Below are positions 1 through 11,799 of a DNA stretch of 64,000 nt, piece after piece. Below the pieces are notes generated by a model. It saw only the letters and a list, made by a program, of their open reading frames with translations, was not told where the DNA came from and did not search any database. Source of the DNA: Pristionchus mayeri (lineage: Eukaryota; Nematoda; Chromadorea; Rhabditida; Neodiplogasteridae); the NCBI GenBank assembly GCA_036245805.1, contig BTRK01000003.1, positions 9,796,001-9,860,000 of the forward strand, read 5' to 3'. The translations under genes were made by a program, and so were the position numbers. Positions within the stretch are counted from its first letter, which is position 1. Each line of letters opens with the position of its first letter.

Positions 1-160
1 ATTGTTAGACCTTCAAAGCATATTCTGACCACATTCATCGCTACGAGTAAGGAGGTCTTAAGGATCATTATTTTGTGATATTTTGAGAGATATCAGCTCA
101 GTTGCGACGCTAATTTAGCTTTACAATAACATCAACAATGGCACTGTTCTTTGAAAATAC
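1..160 (+). repeat. Reference monomer, plain 160-bp type
   Basis: This first full copy serves as a coordinate system; the next copies start at 161, 321 and 481. It has 57 G or C bases in 160. Positions 1-18 are the part that is duplicated in longer monomers. Positions 76-95 hold a 6-bp inverted repeat (tgatat/atatca, 8-base spacer). Positions 97-108 are the main variable segment, read as ctcagttg, cttaattg, ctcaattg or cgcaattg followed by cgac or caac. Positions 109-119 form the near-palindrome gctaatttagc. Positions 135-142 vary as caacaatgg, caactatgg, caactgtgg, caactatga, caacattgg or caacaaagg. The start was chosen at 'attgttagac' because that is where the 26-bp module and the main junction variants (attg, atag, gttg) fall. 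Confidence 0.95.
76..119. other. Paired dyad symmetries in the monomer core (exemplar)
   Basis: Bases 76-81 (tgatat) are the exact reverse complement of 90-95 (atatca) with an 8-base spacer. Bases 109-119 (gctaatttagc) form a near-perfect palindrome with a single central T. Both occur in most monomers. The gctagtttagc variant of ctcagttg-type units breaks one pair of the second dyad, and the GA-expanded units lengthen the spacer of the first. Dyad symmetry is recorded in several centromeric satellites lacking a CENP-B box, but no function is demonstrated here. Confidence 0.6.
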
Positions 161-480
161 ATTGTTAGACCTTCACAGCATATTCTGACCACATTCATCG
201 CTACGAGTAAGGAGGTCTAAAGGATCATTATTTTGTGATATTTTGAGAGATATCAGCTCAGTTGCGACGCTAGTTTAGCTTTACAATAACATCAACAATG
301 GCACTGTTCTTCGAAAATACATTGTTAGACCTTCAAAGCATATTCTGACCACATTCATCGCTACGAGTAAGGAGGTCTTAAGGATCATTCTTTTGTGATA
401 TTTTGAGAGATATCAGCTTAATTGCGACGCTAATTTAGCTTTACAATAACATCAACAATGGCACTGTTCTTTGAAAATAC

Positions 481-666
481 ATTGTTAGACCTTCAAAGGA
501 AAATACATTGTTAGACCTTCAAAGCATATTCTAACCACATTCATCGCTACGAGTAAGGAGGTCTTAAGGATCATTATTTTGTGATATTTTGAGAGATATC
601 AGCTTAATTGCGACGCTAATTTAGCTTTACAATAACATCAACTATGGCACTGTTCTTTGAAAATAC
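481..666 (+). repeat. 186-bp monomer with one extra 26-bp module (exemplar)
   Basis: The first 26 bases (481-506, 'attgttagaccttcaaagg' then 'aaaatac') repeat the junction of two normal monomers. The normal monomer start then follows at 507. The extra piece is a partial duplication of the end of one unit (gaaaatac) plus the first 18 bases of the next. The same break, caaag joined to gaaaatac, is found in every long monomer in the window, so the insertion probably arose once and spread. The next long monomer starts at 667. Arithmetic on window length gives about 158 such modules in total. They are densest in the first 11.8 kb (9 per 12 monomers in a 2,154-bp block) and less dense later (25 per 67 monomers in the 11,378-bp period). 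Confidence 0.95.
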
Positions 667-852
667 ATTGTTAGACCTTCAAAGGAAAATACATTGTTAG
701 ACCTTCAAAGCATATTCTGACCACATTCATCGCTACGAGTAAGGAGGTCTTAAGGATCATTATTTTGTGATATTTTGAGAGATATCAGCTTAATTGCGAC
801 GCTAATTTAGCTTTACAATAACATCAACTATGGCACTGTTCTTTGAAAATAC

Positions 853-1916
853 ATAGTTAGACATTCAAAGCATATTCTGACCACATTCATCGCTACGAGT
901 AAGGAGGTCTTAAGGATCATTATTTTGTGATATTTTGAGAGATATCAGCTTAATTGCGACGCTAATTTAGCTTTACAATAACATCAACTATGGCACTGTT
1001 CTTTGAAAATACATTGTTAGAACTTCAAAGGAAAATACATTGTTAGACCTTCAAAGCATATTCTGACCACATTCATCGCTACGAGTAAGGAGGTCTTAAG
1101 GATCATTATTTTGTGATATTTTGAGAGATATCAGCTTAATTGCGACGCTAATTTAGCTTTACAATAACATCAACTATGGCACTGTTCTTTGAAAATACAT
1201 TGTTAGACCTTCAAAGGAAAATACATTGTTAGACCTTCAAAGCATATTCTGACCACATTCATCGCTACGAGTAAGGAGGTCTTAAGGATCATTATTTTGT
1301 GATATTTTGAGAGATATCAGCTTAATTGCGACGCTAATTTAGCTTTACAATAACATCAACTATGGCACTGTTCTTTGAAAATACATAGTTAGACTTTCAA
1401 AGCATATTCTGACCACATTCATCGCTACGAGTAAGGAGGTCTTAAGGATCATTATTTTGTGATATTTTGAGAGATATCAGCTTAATTGCGACGCTAATTT
1501 AGCTTTACAATAACATCAACTATGGCACTGTTCTTTGAAAATACATTGTTAGAACTTCAAAGGAAAATACATTGTTAGACCTTCAAAGCATATTCTGACC
1601 ACATTCATCGCTACGAGTAAGGAGGTCTTAAGGATCATTATTTTGTGATATTTTGAGAGATATCAGCTTAATTGCGACGCTAATTTAGCTTTACAATAAC
1701 ATCAACTATGGCACTGTTCTTTGAAAATACATTGTTAGAACTTCAAAGGAAAATACATTGTTAGACCTTCAAAGCATATTCTGACCACATTCATCGCTAC
1801 GAGTAAGGAGGTCTTAAGGATCATTATTTTGTGATATTTTGAGAGATATCAGCTTAATTGCGACGCTAATTTAGCTTTACAATAACATCAACTATGGCAC
1901 TGTTCTTTGAAAATAC
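853..1916. repeat. 532-bp trimer (atag unit plus two long units), two copies
   Basis: Two successive trimers, 853-1384 and 1385-1916, each consist of one 160-bp atag-type unit followed by two 186-bp units (160+186+186 = 532). The same 532-bp step recurs between atag units at 3379 and 3911. Spacings of 346 (160+186), 372 (160+212), 718 and 904 bp between atag units elsewhere in domain B are the same theme with fewer or more long units. The regular alternation is a simple higher-order structure. It is not strictly periodic over the whole domain. Confidence 0.85.
1385..1544 (+). repeat. atag-type 160-bp monomer (exemplar)
   Basis: A second 160-bp class starts 'atagttagactttcaaagc' in place of 'attgttagaccttcaaagc'. 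The two substitutions (attg to atag, cctt to cttt) almost always travel together, and this class almost never carries the 26-bp module; the one exception seen is at 57905. It recurs throughout the window, for example at 2103, 2475, 3379, 3911, 4257, 4629, 5533, 5905, 6065, 20251, 20411, 33013 and 55773. The copy at 853 reads agacattc and the copy at 6225 reads agaatttc, both private variants. Confidence 0.92.
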
Positions 1917-3579
1917 ATTGTTAGAACTTCAAAGGAAAATACATTGTTAGACCTTCAAAGCATATTCTGACCACATTCATCGCTACGAGTAAGGAGGTCT
2001 TAAGGATCATTATTTTGTGATATTTTGAGAGATATCAGCTTAATTGCGACGCTAATTTAGCTTTACAATAACATCAACTGTGGCACTGTTCTTTGAAAAT
2101 ACATAGTTAGACTTTCAAAGCATATTCTGAACACATTCATCGCTACGAGTAAGGAGGTCTTAAGGATCATTATTTTGTGATATTTTGAGAGATATCAGCT
2201 TAATTGCGACGCTAATTTAGCTTTATAATAACATCAACAATGGCACTGTTCTTTGAAAATACATTGTTAGAACTTCAAAGGAAAATACATTGTTAGACCT
2301 TCAAAGGAAAATACATTGTTAGACCTTCAAAGCATATTCTGACCACATTCATCGCTACGAGTAAGGAGGTCTTAAGGATCATTATTTTGTGATATTTTGA
2401 GAGATATCAGCTTAATTGCGACGCTAATTTAGCTTTACAATAACATCAACTATGGCACTGTTCTTTGAAAATACATAGTTAGACTTTCAAAGCATATTCT
2501 GACCACATTCATCGCTACGAGTAAGGAGGTCTTAAGGATCATTATTTTGTGATATTTTGAGAGATATCAGCTTAATTGCGGCGCTAATTTAGCTTTACAA
2601 TAACATCAACTATGGCACTGTTCTTTGAAAATACATTGTTAGAACTTCAAAGGAAAATACATTGTTAGACCTTCAAAGCATATTCTGACCACATTCATCG
2701 CTAAGAGTAAGGAGGTCTTAAGGATCATTATTTTGTGATATTTTGAGAGATATCAGCTTAATTGCGACGCTAATTTAGCTTTACAATAACATCAACTATG
2801 GCACTGTTCTTTGAAAATACATTGTTAGAACTTCAAAGGAAAATACATTGTTAGACCTTCAAAGCATATTCTGACCACATTCATCGCTACGAGTAAGGAG
2901 GTCTTAATGATCATTATTTTGTGATATTTTGAGAGATATCAGCTTAATTGCGACGCTAATTTAGCTTTACAATAACATCAACTATGGCACTGTTCTTTGA
3001 AAATACATTGTTAGAACTTCAAAGGAAAATACATTGTTAGACCTTCAAAGCATATTCTGACCACATTCATCGCTACGAGTAAGGAGGTCTTAAGGATCAT
3101 TATTTTGTGATATTTTGAGAGATATCAGCTTAATTGCGACGCTAATTTAGCTTTACAATAACATCAACTATGGCACTGTTCTTTGAAAATACATTGTTAG
3201 AACTTCAAAGGAAAATACATTGTTAGACCTTCAAAGCATATTCTGACCACATTCATCGCTACGAGTAAGGAGGTCTTAAGGATCATTATTTTGTGATATT
3301 TTGAGAGATATCAGCTTAATTGCGACGCTAATTTAGCTTTACAATAACATCAACTGTGGCACTGTTCTTTGAAAATACATAGTTAGACTTTCAAAGCATA
3401 TTCTGAACACATTCATCGCTACGAGTAAGGAGGTCTTAAGGATCATTATTTTGTGATATTTTGAGAGATATCAGCTTAATTGCGACGCTAATTTAGCTTT
3501 ACAATAACATCAACAATGGCACTGTTCTTTGAAAATACATTGTTAGAACTTCAAAGGAAAATACATTGTTAGACCTTCA
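1800..3579. repeat. 1.8-kb duplicated block, copy 1 (offset 2,154 bp)
   Basis: This stretch matches about 3,954-5,733 at a constant offset of 2,154 bp. Two rare point variants prove the alignment: 'cgctaagag' at 2699 and 4853, and 'gtcttaatga' at 2901 and 5055. The offset equals 12 monomers plus nine 26-bp modules. Copies part company on the left near 1,790/3,945 (tctgacc against tctgaac) and on the right at 3,579/5,733, where the second copy has a 212-bp unit. One difference noticed is ctttataata at 2221 against ctttacaata at 4375. Confidence 0.88.
2263..2474 (+). repeat. 212-bp monomer with two extra 26-bp modules (exemplar)
   Basis: The 26-bp module occurs twice before the normal start, giving three successive 'gttaga..ttcaaag' segments. 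The first reads gttagaacttc and the next two gttagaccttc. The same 212-bp form recurs with its 'aacttcaaagg' at 4425, 5701, 7271, 8707 and 10515, always in the same sequence context and only in the first 11 kb. It is thus a marker of one higher-order block that has been copied six times, not six independent slippage events. Confidence 0.93.
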
Positions 3580-3953
3580 AAGCATATTCTGACCACATTC
3601 ATCGCTACGAGTAAGGAGGTCTTAAGGATCATTATTTTGTGATATTTTGAGAGATATCAGCTTAATTGCGACGCTAATTTAGCTTTACAATAACATCAAC
3701 AATGGCACTGTTCTTTGAAAATACATTGTTAGAACTTCAAAGGAAAATACATTGTTAGACCTTCAAAGCATATTCTGACCACATTCATCGCTACGAGTAA
3801 GGAGGTCTTAAGGATCATTATTTTGTGATATTTTGAGAGATATCAGCTTAATTGCGACGCTAATTTAGCTTTACAATAACATCAACTGTGGCACTGTTCT
3901 TTGAAAATACATAGTTAGACTTTCAAAGCATATTCTGAACACATTCATCGCTA

Positions 3954-5733
3954 CGAGTAAGGAGGTCTTAAGGATCATTATTTTGTGATATTTTGAGAGA
4001 TATCAGCTTAATTGCGACGCTAATTTAGCTTTACAATAACATCAACTATGGCACTGTTCTTTGAAAATACATTGTTAGAACTTCAAAGGAAAATACATTG
4101 TTAGACCTTCAAAGCATATTCTGACCACATTCATCGCTACGAGTAAGGAGGTCTTAAGGATCATTATTTTGTGATATTTTGAGAGATATCAGCTTAATTG
4201 CGACGCTAATTTAGCTTTACAATAACATCAACTGTGGCACTGTTCTTTGAAAATACATAGTTAGACTTTCAAAGCATATTCTGAACACATTCATCGCTAC
4301 GAGTAAGGAGGTCTTAAGGATCATTATTTTGTGATATTTTGAGAGATATCAGCTTAATTGCGACGCTAATTTAGCTTTACAATAACATCAACAATGGCAC
4401 TGTTCTTTGAAAATACATTGTTAGAACTTCAAAGGAAAATACATTGTTAGACCTTCAAAGGAAAATACATTGTTAGACCTTCAAAGCATATTCTGACCAC
4501 ATTCATCGCTACGAGTAAGGAGGTCTTAAGGATCATTATTTTGTGATATTTTGAGAGATATCAGCTTAATTGCGACGCTAATTTAGCTTTACAATAACAT
4601 CAACTATGGCACTGTTCTTTGAAAATACATAGTTAGACTTTCAAAGCATATTCTGACCACATTCATCGCTACGAGTAAGGAGGTCTTAAGGATCATTATT
4701 TTGTGATATTTTGAGAGATATCAGCTTAATTGCGGCGCTAATTTAGCTTTACAATAACATCAACTATGGCACTGTTCTTTGAAAATACATTGTTAGAACT
4801 TCAAAGGAAAATACATTGTTAGACCTTCAAAGCATATTCTGACCACATTCATCGCTAAGAGTAAGGAGGTCTTAAGGATCATTATTTTGTGATATTTTGA
4901 GAGATATCAGCTTAATTGCGACGCTAATTTAGCTTTACAATAACATCAACTATGGCACTGTTCTTTGAAAATACATTGTTAGAACTTCAAAGGAAAATAC
5001 ATTGTTAGACCTTCAAAGCATATTCTGACCACATTCATCGCTACGAGTAAGGAGGTCTTAATGATCATTATTTTGTGATATTTTGAGAGATATCAGCTTA
5101 ATTGCGACGCTAATTTAGCTTTACAATAACATCAACTATGGCACTGTTCTTTGAAAATACATTGTTAGAACTTCAAAGGAAAATACATTGTTAGACCTTC
5201 AAAGCATATTCTGACCACATTCATCGCTACGAGTAAGGAGGTCTTAAGGATCATTATTTTGTGATATTTTGAGAGATATCAGCTTAATTGCGACGCTAAT
5301 TTAGCTTTACAATAACATCAACTATGGCACTGTTCTTTGAAAATACATTGTTAGAACTTCAAAGGAAAATACATTGTTAGACCTTCAAAGCATATTCTGA
5401 CCACATTCATCGCTACGAGTAAGGAGGTCTTAAGGATCATTATTTTGTGATATTTTGAGAGATATCAGCTTAATTGCGACGCTAATTTAGCTTTACAATA
5501 ACATCAACTGTGGCACTGTTCTTTGAAAATACATAGTTAGACTTTCAAAGCATATTCTGAACACATTCATCGCTACGAGTAAGGAGGTCTTAAGGATCAT
5601 TATTTTGTGATATTTTGAGAGATATCAGCTTAATTGCGACGCTAATTTAGCTTTACAATAACATCAACAATGGCACTGTTCTTTGAAAATACATTGTTAG
5701 AACTTCAAAGGAAAATACATTGTTAGACCTTCA
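3954..5733. repeat. 1.8-kb duplicated block, copy 2 (offset 2,154 bp)
   Basis: Second copy of the block described at 1,800-3,579. It carries the same private variants at 4853 and 5055, and the same order of atag-type, 186-bp and 212-bp units. Because the block is shorter than the offset, about 375 bp of other monomers lie between the copies. This suggests either exchange between non-adjacent positions or later deletion. Confidence 0.86.
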
Positions 5734-5914
5734 AAGGAAAATACATTGTTAGACCTTCAAAGCATATTCTGACCACATTCATCGCTACGAGTAAGGAGGT
5801 CTTAAGGATCATTATTTTGTGATATTTTGAGAGATATCAGCTTAATTGCGACGCTAATTTAGCTTTACAATAACATCAACTATGGCACTGTTCTTTGAAA
5901 ATACATAGTTAGAC

Positions 5915-6735
5915 TTTCAAAGCATATTCTGACCACATTCATCGCTACAAGTAAGGAGGTCTTAAGGATCATTATTTTGTGATATTTTGAGAGATATCAG
6001 CGCAATTGCGACGCTAATTTAGCTTTACAATAACATCAACTATGGCGCTGTTCTTTGAAAATACATAGTTAGACTTTCAAAGCATATTCTGACCACATTC
6101 ATCGCTACGAGTAAGGAGGTCTTAAGGATCATTATTTTGTGATATTTTGAGAGATATCAGCTTAATTGCGACGCTAATTTAGCTTTACAATAACATCAAC
6201 TATGGCACTGTTCTTTGAAAATACATAGTTAGAATTTCAAAGCATATTCTGACCACATTCATCGCTACAAGTAAGGAGGTCTTAAGGATCATTATTTTGT
6301 GATATTTTGAGAGATATCAGCGCAATTGCGACGCTAATTTAGCTTTACAATAACATCAACTATGACACTGTTCTTTGAAAATACATTGTTAGACCTTCAA
6401 AGCATATTCTGACCACATTCATCGCAACGAGTAAGGAGGTCTTAAGGATCATTATTTTGTGATATTTTGAGAGATATCAGCTTAATTGCGACGCTAATTT
6501 AGCTTTACAATAACATCAACTATGGCACTGTTCTTTGAAAATACATTGTTAGACTTTCAAAGGAAAATACATTGTTAGACCTTCAAAGCATATTCTGACC
6601 ACATTCATCGCTACGAGTAAGGAGGTCTTAAGGATCATTATTTTGTGATATTTTGAGAGATATCAGCTTAATTGCGACGCTAATTTAGCTTTACAATAAC
6701 ATCAACTATGGCACTGTTCTTTGAAAATACATTGT
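5915..6735. repeat. C-like patch inside domain B
   Basis: A run of atag-type units carries 'ctacaag', 'cgcaattg', 'tatggcgctg' (6041), 'tatgacactg' and 'cgcaacgag'. It matches about 12,645-13,465 at a constant offset of 6,730 bp. These variants are otherwise typical of domain C. The patch ends where 'gttagaacttc' long units resume at 6,731. It looks like a block of C-type repeats transplanted into the B domain, or a remnant from which C later expanded; direction cannot be told from this window. Confidence 0.8.
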
Positions 6736-9700
6736 TAGAACTTCAAAGGAAAATACATTGTTAGACCTTCAAAGCATATTCTGACCACATTCATCGCTAC
6801 GAGTAAGGAGGTCTTAAGGATCATTATTTTGTGATATTTTGAGAGATATCAGCTTAATTGCGACGCTAATTTAGCTTTACAATAACATCAACTATGGCAC
6901 TGTTCTTTGAAAATACATTGTTAGAACTTCAAAGGAAAATACATTGTTAGACCTTCAAAGCATATTCTGACCACATTCATCGCTACGAGTAAGGAGGTCT
7001 TAAGGATCATTATTTTGTGATATTTTGAGAGATATCAGCTTAATTGCGACGCTAATTTAGCTTTACAATAACATCAACTGTGGCACTGTTCTTTGAAAAT
7101 ACATAGTTAGACTTTCAAAGCATATTCTGAACACATTCATCGCTACGAGTAAGGAGGTCTTAAGGATCATTATTTTGTGATATTTTGAGAGATATCAGCT
7201 TAATTGCGACGCTAATTTAGCTTTACAATAACATCAACAATGGCACTGTTCTTTGAAAATACATTGTTAGAACTTCAAAGGAAAATACATTGTTAGACCT
7301 TCAAAGGAAAATACATTGTTAGACCTTCAAAGCATATTCTGACCACATTCATCGCTACGAGTAAGGAGGTCTTAAGGATCATTATTTTGTGATATTTTGA
7401 GAGATATCAGCTTAATTGCGACGCTAATTTAGCTTTACAATAACATCAACTATGGCACTGTTCTTTGAAAATACATAGTTAGACTTTCAAAGCATATTCT
7501 GACCACATTCATCGCTACGAGTAAGGAGGTCTTAAGGATCATTATTTTGTGATATTTTGAGAGATATCAGCTTAATTGCGGCGCTAATTTAGCTTTACAA
7601 TAACATCAACTATGGCACTGTTCTTTGAAAATACATTGTTAGAACTTCAAAGGAAAATACATTGTTAGACCTTCAAAGCATATTCTGACCACATTCATCG
7701 CTACGAGTAAGGAGGTCTTAAGGATCATTATTTTGTGATATTTTGAGAGATATCAGCTTAATTGCGACGCTAATTTAGCTTTACAATAACATCAACTATG
7801 GCACTGTTCTTTGAAAATACATTGTTAGAACTTCAAAGGAAAATACATTGTTAGACCTTCAAAGCATATTCTGACCACATTCATCGCTACGAGTAAGGAG
7901 GTCTTAAGGATCATTATTTTGTGATATTTTGAGAGATATCAGCTTAATTGCGACGCTAATTTAGCTTTACAATAACATCAACTGTGGCACTGTTCTTTGA
8001 AAATACATAGTTAGACTTTCAAAGCATATTCTGACCACATTCATCGCTACGAGTAAGGAGGTCTTAAGGATCATTATTTTGTGATATTTTGAGAGATATC
8101 AGCTTAATTGCGACGCTAATTTAGCTTTACAATAACATCAACTATGGCACTGTTCTTTGAAAATACATTGTTAGACCTTCATAGGAAAATACATTGTTAG
8201 ACCTTCAAAGCATATTCTGACCACATTCATCGCTACGAGTAAGGAGGTCTTAAGGATCATTATTTTGTGATATTTTGAGAGATATCAGCTTAATTGCGAC
8301 GCTAATTTAGCTTTACAATAACATCAACTATGGCACTGTTCTTTGAAAATACATTGTTAGAACTTCAAAGGAAAATACATTGTTAGACCTTCAAAGCATA
8401 TTCTGACCACATTCATCGCTACGAGTAAGGAGGTCTTAAGGATCATTATTTTGTGATATTTTGAGAGATATCAGCTTAATTGCAACGCTAATTTAGCTTT
8501 ACAATAACATCAACTATGGCACTGTTCTTTGAAAATACATAGTTAGACTTTCAAAGCATATTCTGAACACATTCATCGCTACGAGTAAGGAGGTCTTAAG
8601 GATCATTATTTTGTGATATTTTGAGAGATATCAGCTTAATTGCGACGCTAATTTAGCTTTACAATAACATCAACAATGGCACTGTTCTTTGAAAATACAT
8701 TGTTAGAACTTCAAAGGAAAATACATTGTTAGACCTTCAAAGGAAAATACATTGTTAGACCTTCAAAGCATATTCTGACCACATTCATCGCTACGAGTAA
8801 GGAGGTCTTAAGGATCATTATTTTGTGATATTTTGAGAGATATCAGCTTAATTGCGACGCTAATTTAGCTTTACAATAACATCAACTATGGCACTGTTCT
8901 TTGAAAATACATAGTTAGACTTTCAAAGCATATTCTGACCACATTCATCGCTACGAGTAAGGAGGTCTTAAGGATCATTATTTTGTGATATTTTGAGAGA
9001 TATCAGCTTAATTGCGGCGCTAATTTAGCTTTACAATAACATCAACTATGGCACTGTTCTTTGAAAATACATTGTTAGAACTTCAAAGGAAAATACATTG
9101 TTAGACCTTCAAAGCATATTCTGACCACATTCATCGCTACGAGTAAGGAGGTCTTAAGGATCATTATTTTGTGATATTTTGAGAGATATCAGCTTAATTG
9201 CGACGCTAATTTAGCTTTACAATAACATCAACTATGGCACTGTTCTTTGAAAATACATAGTTAGACTTTCAAAGCATATTCTGACCACATTCATCGCTAC
9301 GAGTAAGGAGGTCTTAAGGATCATTATTTTGTGATATTTTGAGAGATATCAGCTTAATTGCGGCGCTAATTTAGCTTTACAATAACATCAACTATGGCAC
9401 TGTTCTTTGAAAATACATTGTTAGAACTTCAAAGGAAAATACATTGTTAGACCTTCAAAGCATATTCTGACCACATTCATCGCTACGAGTAAGGAGGTCT
9501 TAAGGATCATTATTTTGTGATATTTTGAGAGATATCAGCTTAATTGCGACGCTAATTTAGCTTTACAATAACATCAACTATGGCACTGTTCTTTGAAAAT
9601 ACATTGTTAGAACTTCAAAGGAAAATACATTGTTAGACCTTCAAAGCATATTCTGACCACATTCATCGCTACGAGTAAGGAGGTCTTAAGGATCATTATT

Positions 9701-11799
9701 TTGTGATATTTTGAGAGATATCAGCTTAATTGCGACGCTAATTTAGCTTTACAATAACATCAACTATGGCACTGTTCTTTGAAAATACATTGTTAGAACT
9801 TCAAAGGAAAATACATTGTTAGACCTTCAAAGCATATTCTGACCACATTCATCGCTACGAGTAAGGAGGTCTTAAGGATCATTATTTTGTGATATTTTGA
9901 GAGATATCAGCTTAATTGCGACGCTAATTTAGCTTTACAATAACATCAACTATGGCACTGTTCTTTGAAAATACATTGTTAGAACTTCAAAGGAAAATAC
10001 ATTGTTAGACCTTCAAAGCATATTCTGACCACATTCATCGCTACGAGTAAGGAGGTCTTAAGGATCATTATTTTGTGATATTTTGAGAGATATCAGCTTA
10101 ATTGCGACGCTAATTTAGCTTTACAATAACATCAACTATGGCACTGTTCTTTGAAAATACATTGTTAGAACTTCAAAGGAAAATACATTGTTAGACCTTC
10201 AAAGCATATTCTGACCACATTCATCGCTACGAGTAAGGAGGTCTTAAGGATCATTATTTTGTGATATTTTGAGAGATATCAGCTTAATTGCGACGCTAAT
10301 TTAGCTTTACAATAACATCAACTGTGGCACTGTTCTTTGAAAATACATAGTTAGACTTTCAAAGCATATTCTGAACACATTCATCGCTACGAGTAAGGAG
10401 GTCTTAAGGATCATTATTTTGTGATATTTTGAGAGATATCAGCTTAATTGCGACGCTAATTTAGCTTTACAATAACATCAACAATGGCACTGTTCTTTGA
10501 AAATACATTGTTAGAACTTCAAAGGAAAATACATTGTTAGACCTTCAAAGGAAAATACATTGTTAGACCTTCAAAGCATATTCTGACCACATTCATCGCT
10601 ACGAGTAAGGAGGTCTTAAGGATCATTATTTTGTGATATTTTGAGAGATATCAGCTTAATTGCGACGCTAATTTAGCTTTACAATAACATCAACTATGGC
10701 ACTGTTCTTTGAAAATACATAGTTAGACTTTCAAAGCATATTCTGACCACATTCATCGCTACGAGTAAGGAGGTCTTAAGGATCATTATTTTGTGATATT
10801 TTGAGAGATATCAGCTTAATTGCGGCGCTAATTTAGCTTTACAATAACATCAACTATGGCACTGTTCTTTGAAAATACATTGTTAGAACTTCAAAGGAAA
10901 ATACATTGTTAGACCTTCAAAGCATATTCTGACCACATTCATCGCTACGAGTAAGGAGGTCTTAAGGATCATTATTTTGTGATATTTTGAGAGATATCAG
11001 CTTAATTGCGACGCTAATTTAGCTTTACAATAACATCAACTATGGCACTGTTCTTTGAAAATACATTGTTAGAACTTCAAAGGAAAATACATTGTTAGAC
11101 CTTCAAAGCATATTCTGACCACATTCATCGCTACGAGTAAGGAGGTCTTAAGGATCATTATTTTGTGATATTTTGAGAGATATCAGCTTAATTGCGACGC
11201 TAATTTAGCTTTACAATAACATCAACTGTGGCACTGTTCTTTGAAAATACATAGTTAGACTTTCAAAGCATATTCTGACCACATTCATCGCTACGAGTAA
11301 GGAGGTCTTAAGGATCATTATTTTGTGATATTTTGAGAGATATCAGCTTAATTGCGACGCTAATTTAGCTTTACAATAACATCAACAATGGCACTGTTCT
11401 TTGAAAATACGTTGTTAGACCTTCAAAGCATATTCTGACCACATTCATCGCTACGAGTAAGGAGGTCTTAAGGATCATTATTTTGTGATATTTTGAGAGA
11501 TATCAGCTTAATTGCGACGCTAATTTAGCTTTACAATAACATCAACTATGGCACTGTTCTTTGAAAATACATTGTTAGACCTTCATAGGAAAATACATTG
11601 TTAGACCTTCAAAGCATATTCTGACCACATTCATCGCTACGAGTAAGGAGGTCTTAAGGATCATTATTTTGTGATATTTTGAGAGATATCAGCTTAATTG
11701 CGACGCTAATTTAGCTTTACAATAACATCAACTATGGCACTGTTCTTTGAAAATACATTGTTAGAACTTCAAAGGAAAATACATTGTTAGACCTTCAAA

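Larger units (their letters stand above)
1..660. repeat. Left-edge D-type segment
   Basis: The first three monomers are plain 160-bp units. They carry ctcagttg, the pair 'cttcacagc' with 'gtctaaagg' (second unit), and 'gctagtttag' with 'ttcttcgaaaat'. The third carries 'attcttttg' and the following 186-bp unit carries 'ctaaccac'. This ordered set matches about 22.25-22.8 kb at a constant offset of 22,252 bp, apart from ctttacaata here against ctttataata there and gcata against gcgta. The edge therefore belongs to the D domain family seen again from 19.6 kb onward. Domain B lies between two D-type regions. Confidence 0.8.
2041..10840. repeat. Six copies of a higher-order block marked by the 212-bp unit
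   Basis: An ordered marker set recurs: caactgtggc (caactatggc in the copy near 8.5 kb), an atag unit with tctgaacac (the second copy near 4.3 kb included), caacaatggc, then the 212-bp unit. Next comes an atag unit containing gcggcgcta exactly 310 bp downstream of the 212-bp unit's 'aactt'. The 212-bp anchors are at 2271, 4425, 5701, 7271, 8707 and 10515, giving spacings of 2,154, 1,276, 1,570, 1,436 and 1,808 bp. Five of the six keep the gcggcgcta at +310; the copy at 5701 is followed by C-like monomers. The core is fixed and the filler of 186-bp units varies, as expected from unequal exchange between blocks. Confidence 0.85.
661..11770. repeat. Domain B: 186-bp-rich higher-order region
   Basis: This region is dominated by 186-bp monomers whose first module reads 'gttagaacttcaaagg', a variant seen first at 1013 and last around 11,760 and not noticed afterwards. 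Other markers confined here are 'caactgtggc' (about 2.08-11.23 kb), 'tctgaacac' (about 2.13-10.37 kb), 'gcggcgcta' (2581, 4735, 7581, 9017, 9363, 10825) and the 212-bp monomer. Single atag-type units are separated by one to four long units. The sharing of private markers and the high module density set this stretch apart as a separately homogenised domain. A short run of atag-type, cgcaattg-bearing units at about 5.9-6.7 kb looks like a patch of domain C inside it. Confidence 0.85.

Noticed and set aside
49..57. Shine-Dalgarno-like 'aaggaggt' followed by coding potential in every monomer
   Set aside because: It is part of the satellite consensus, no suitable start follows at proper spacing with an open frame, and stops close all frames within each unit.
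1..160. Reverse-strand ORF of about 30 codons per monomer
   Set aside because: It is a chance open stretch repeated with the satellite; it ends at a stop in each unit and is broken by the 26-bp module.
138..188. Small ORF beginning at 'caacaatggcactg', running across the monomer junction
   Set aside because: It is only about 16-18 codons, differs in frame between 160- and 186-bp units, and its start codon is lost in many copies (ctgtgg, acattgg, aaagg).
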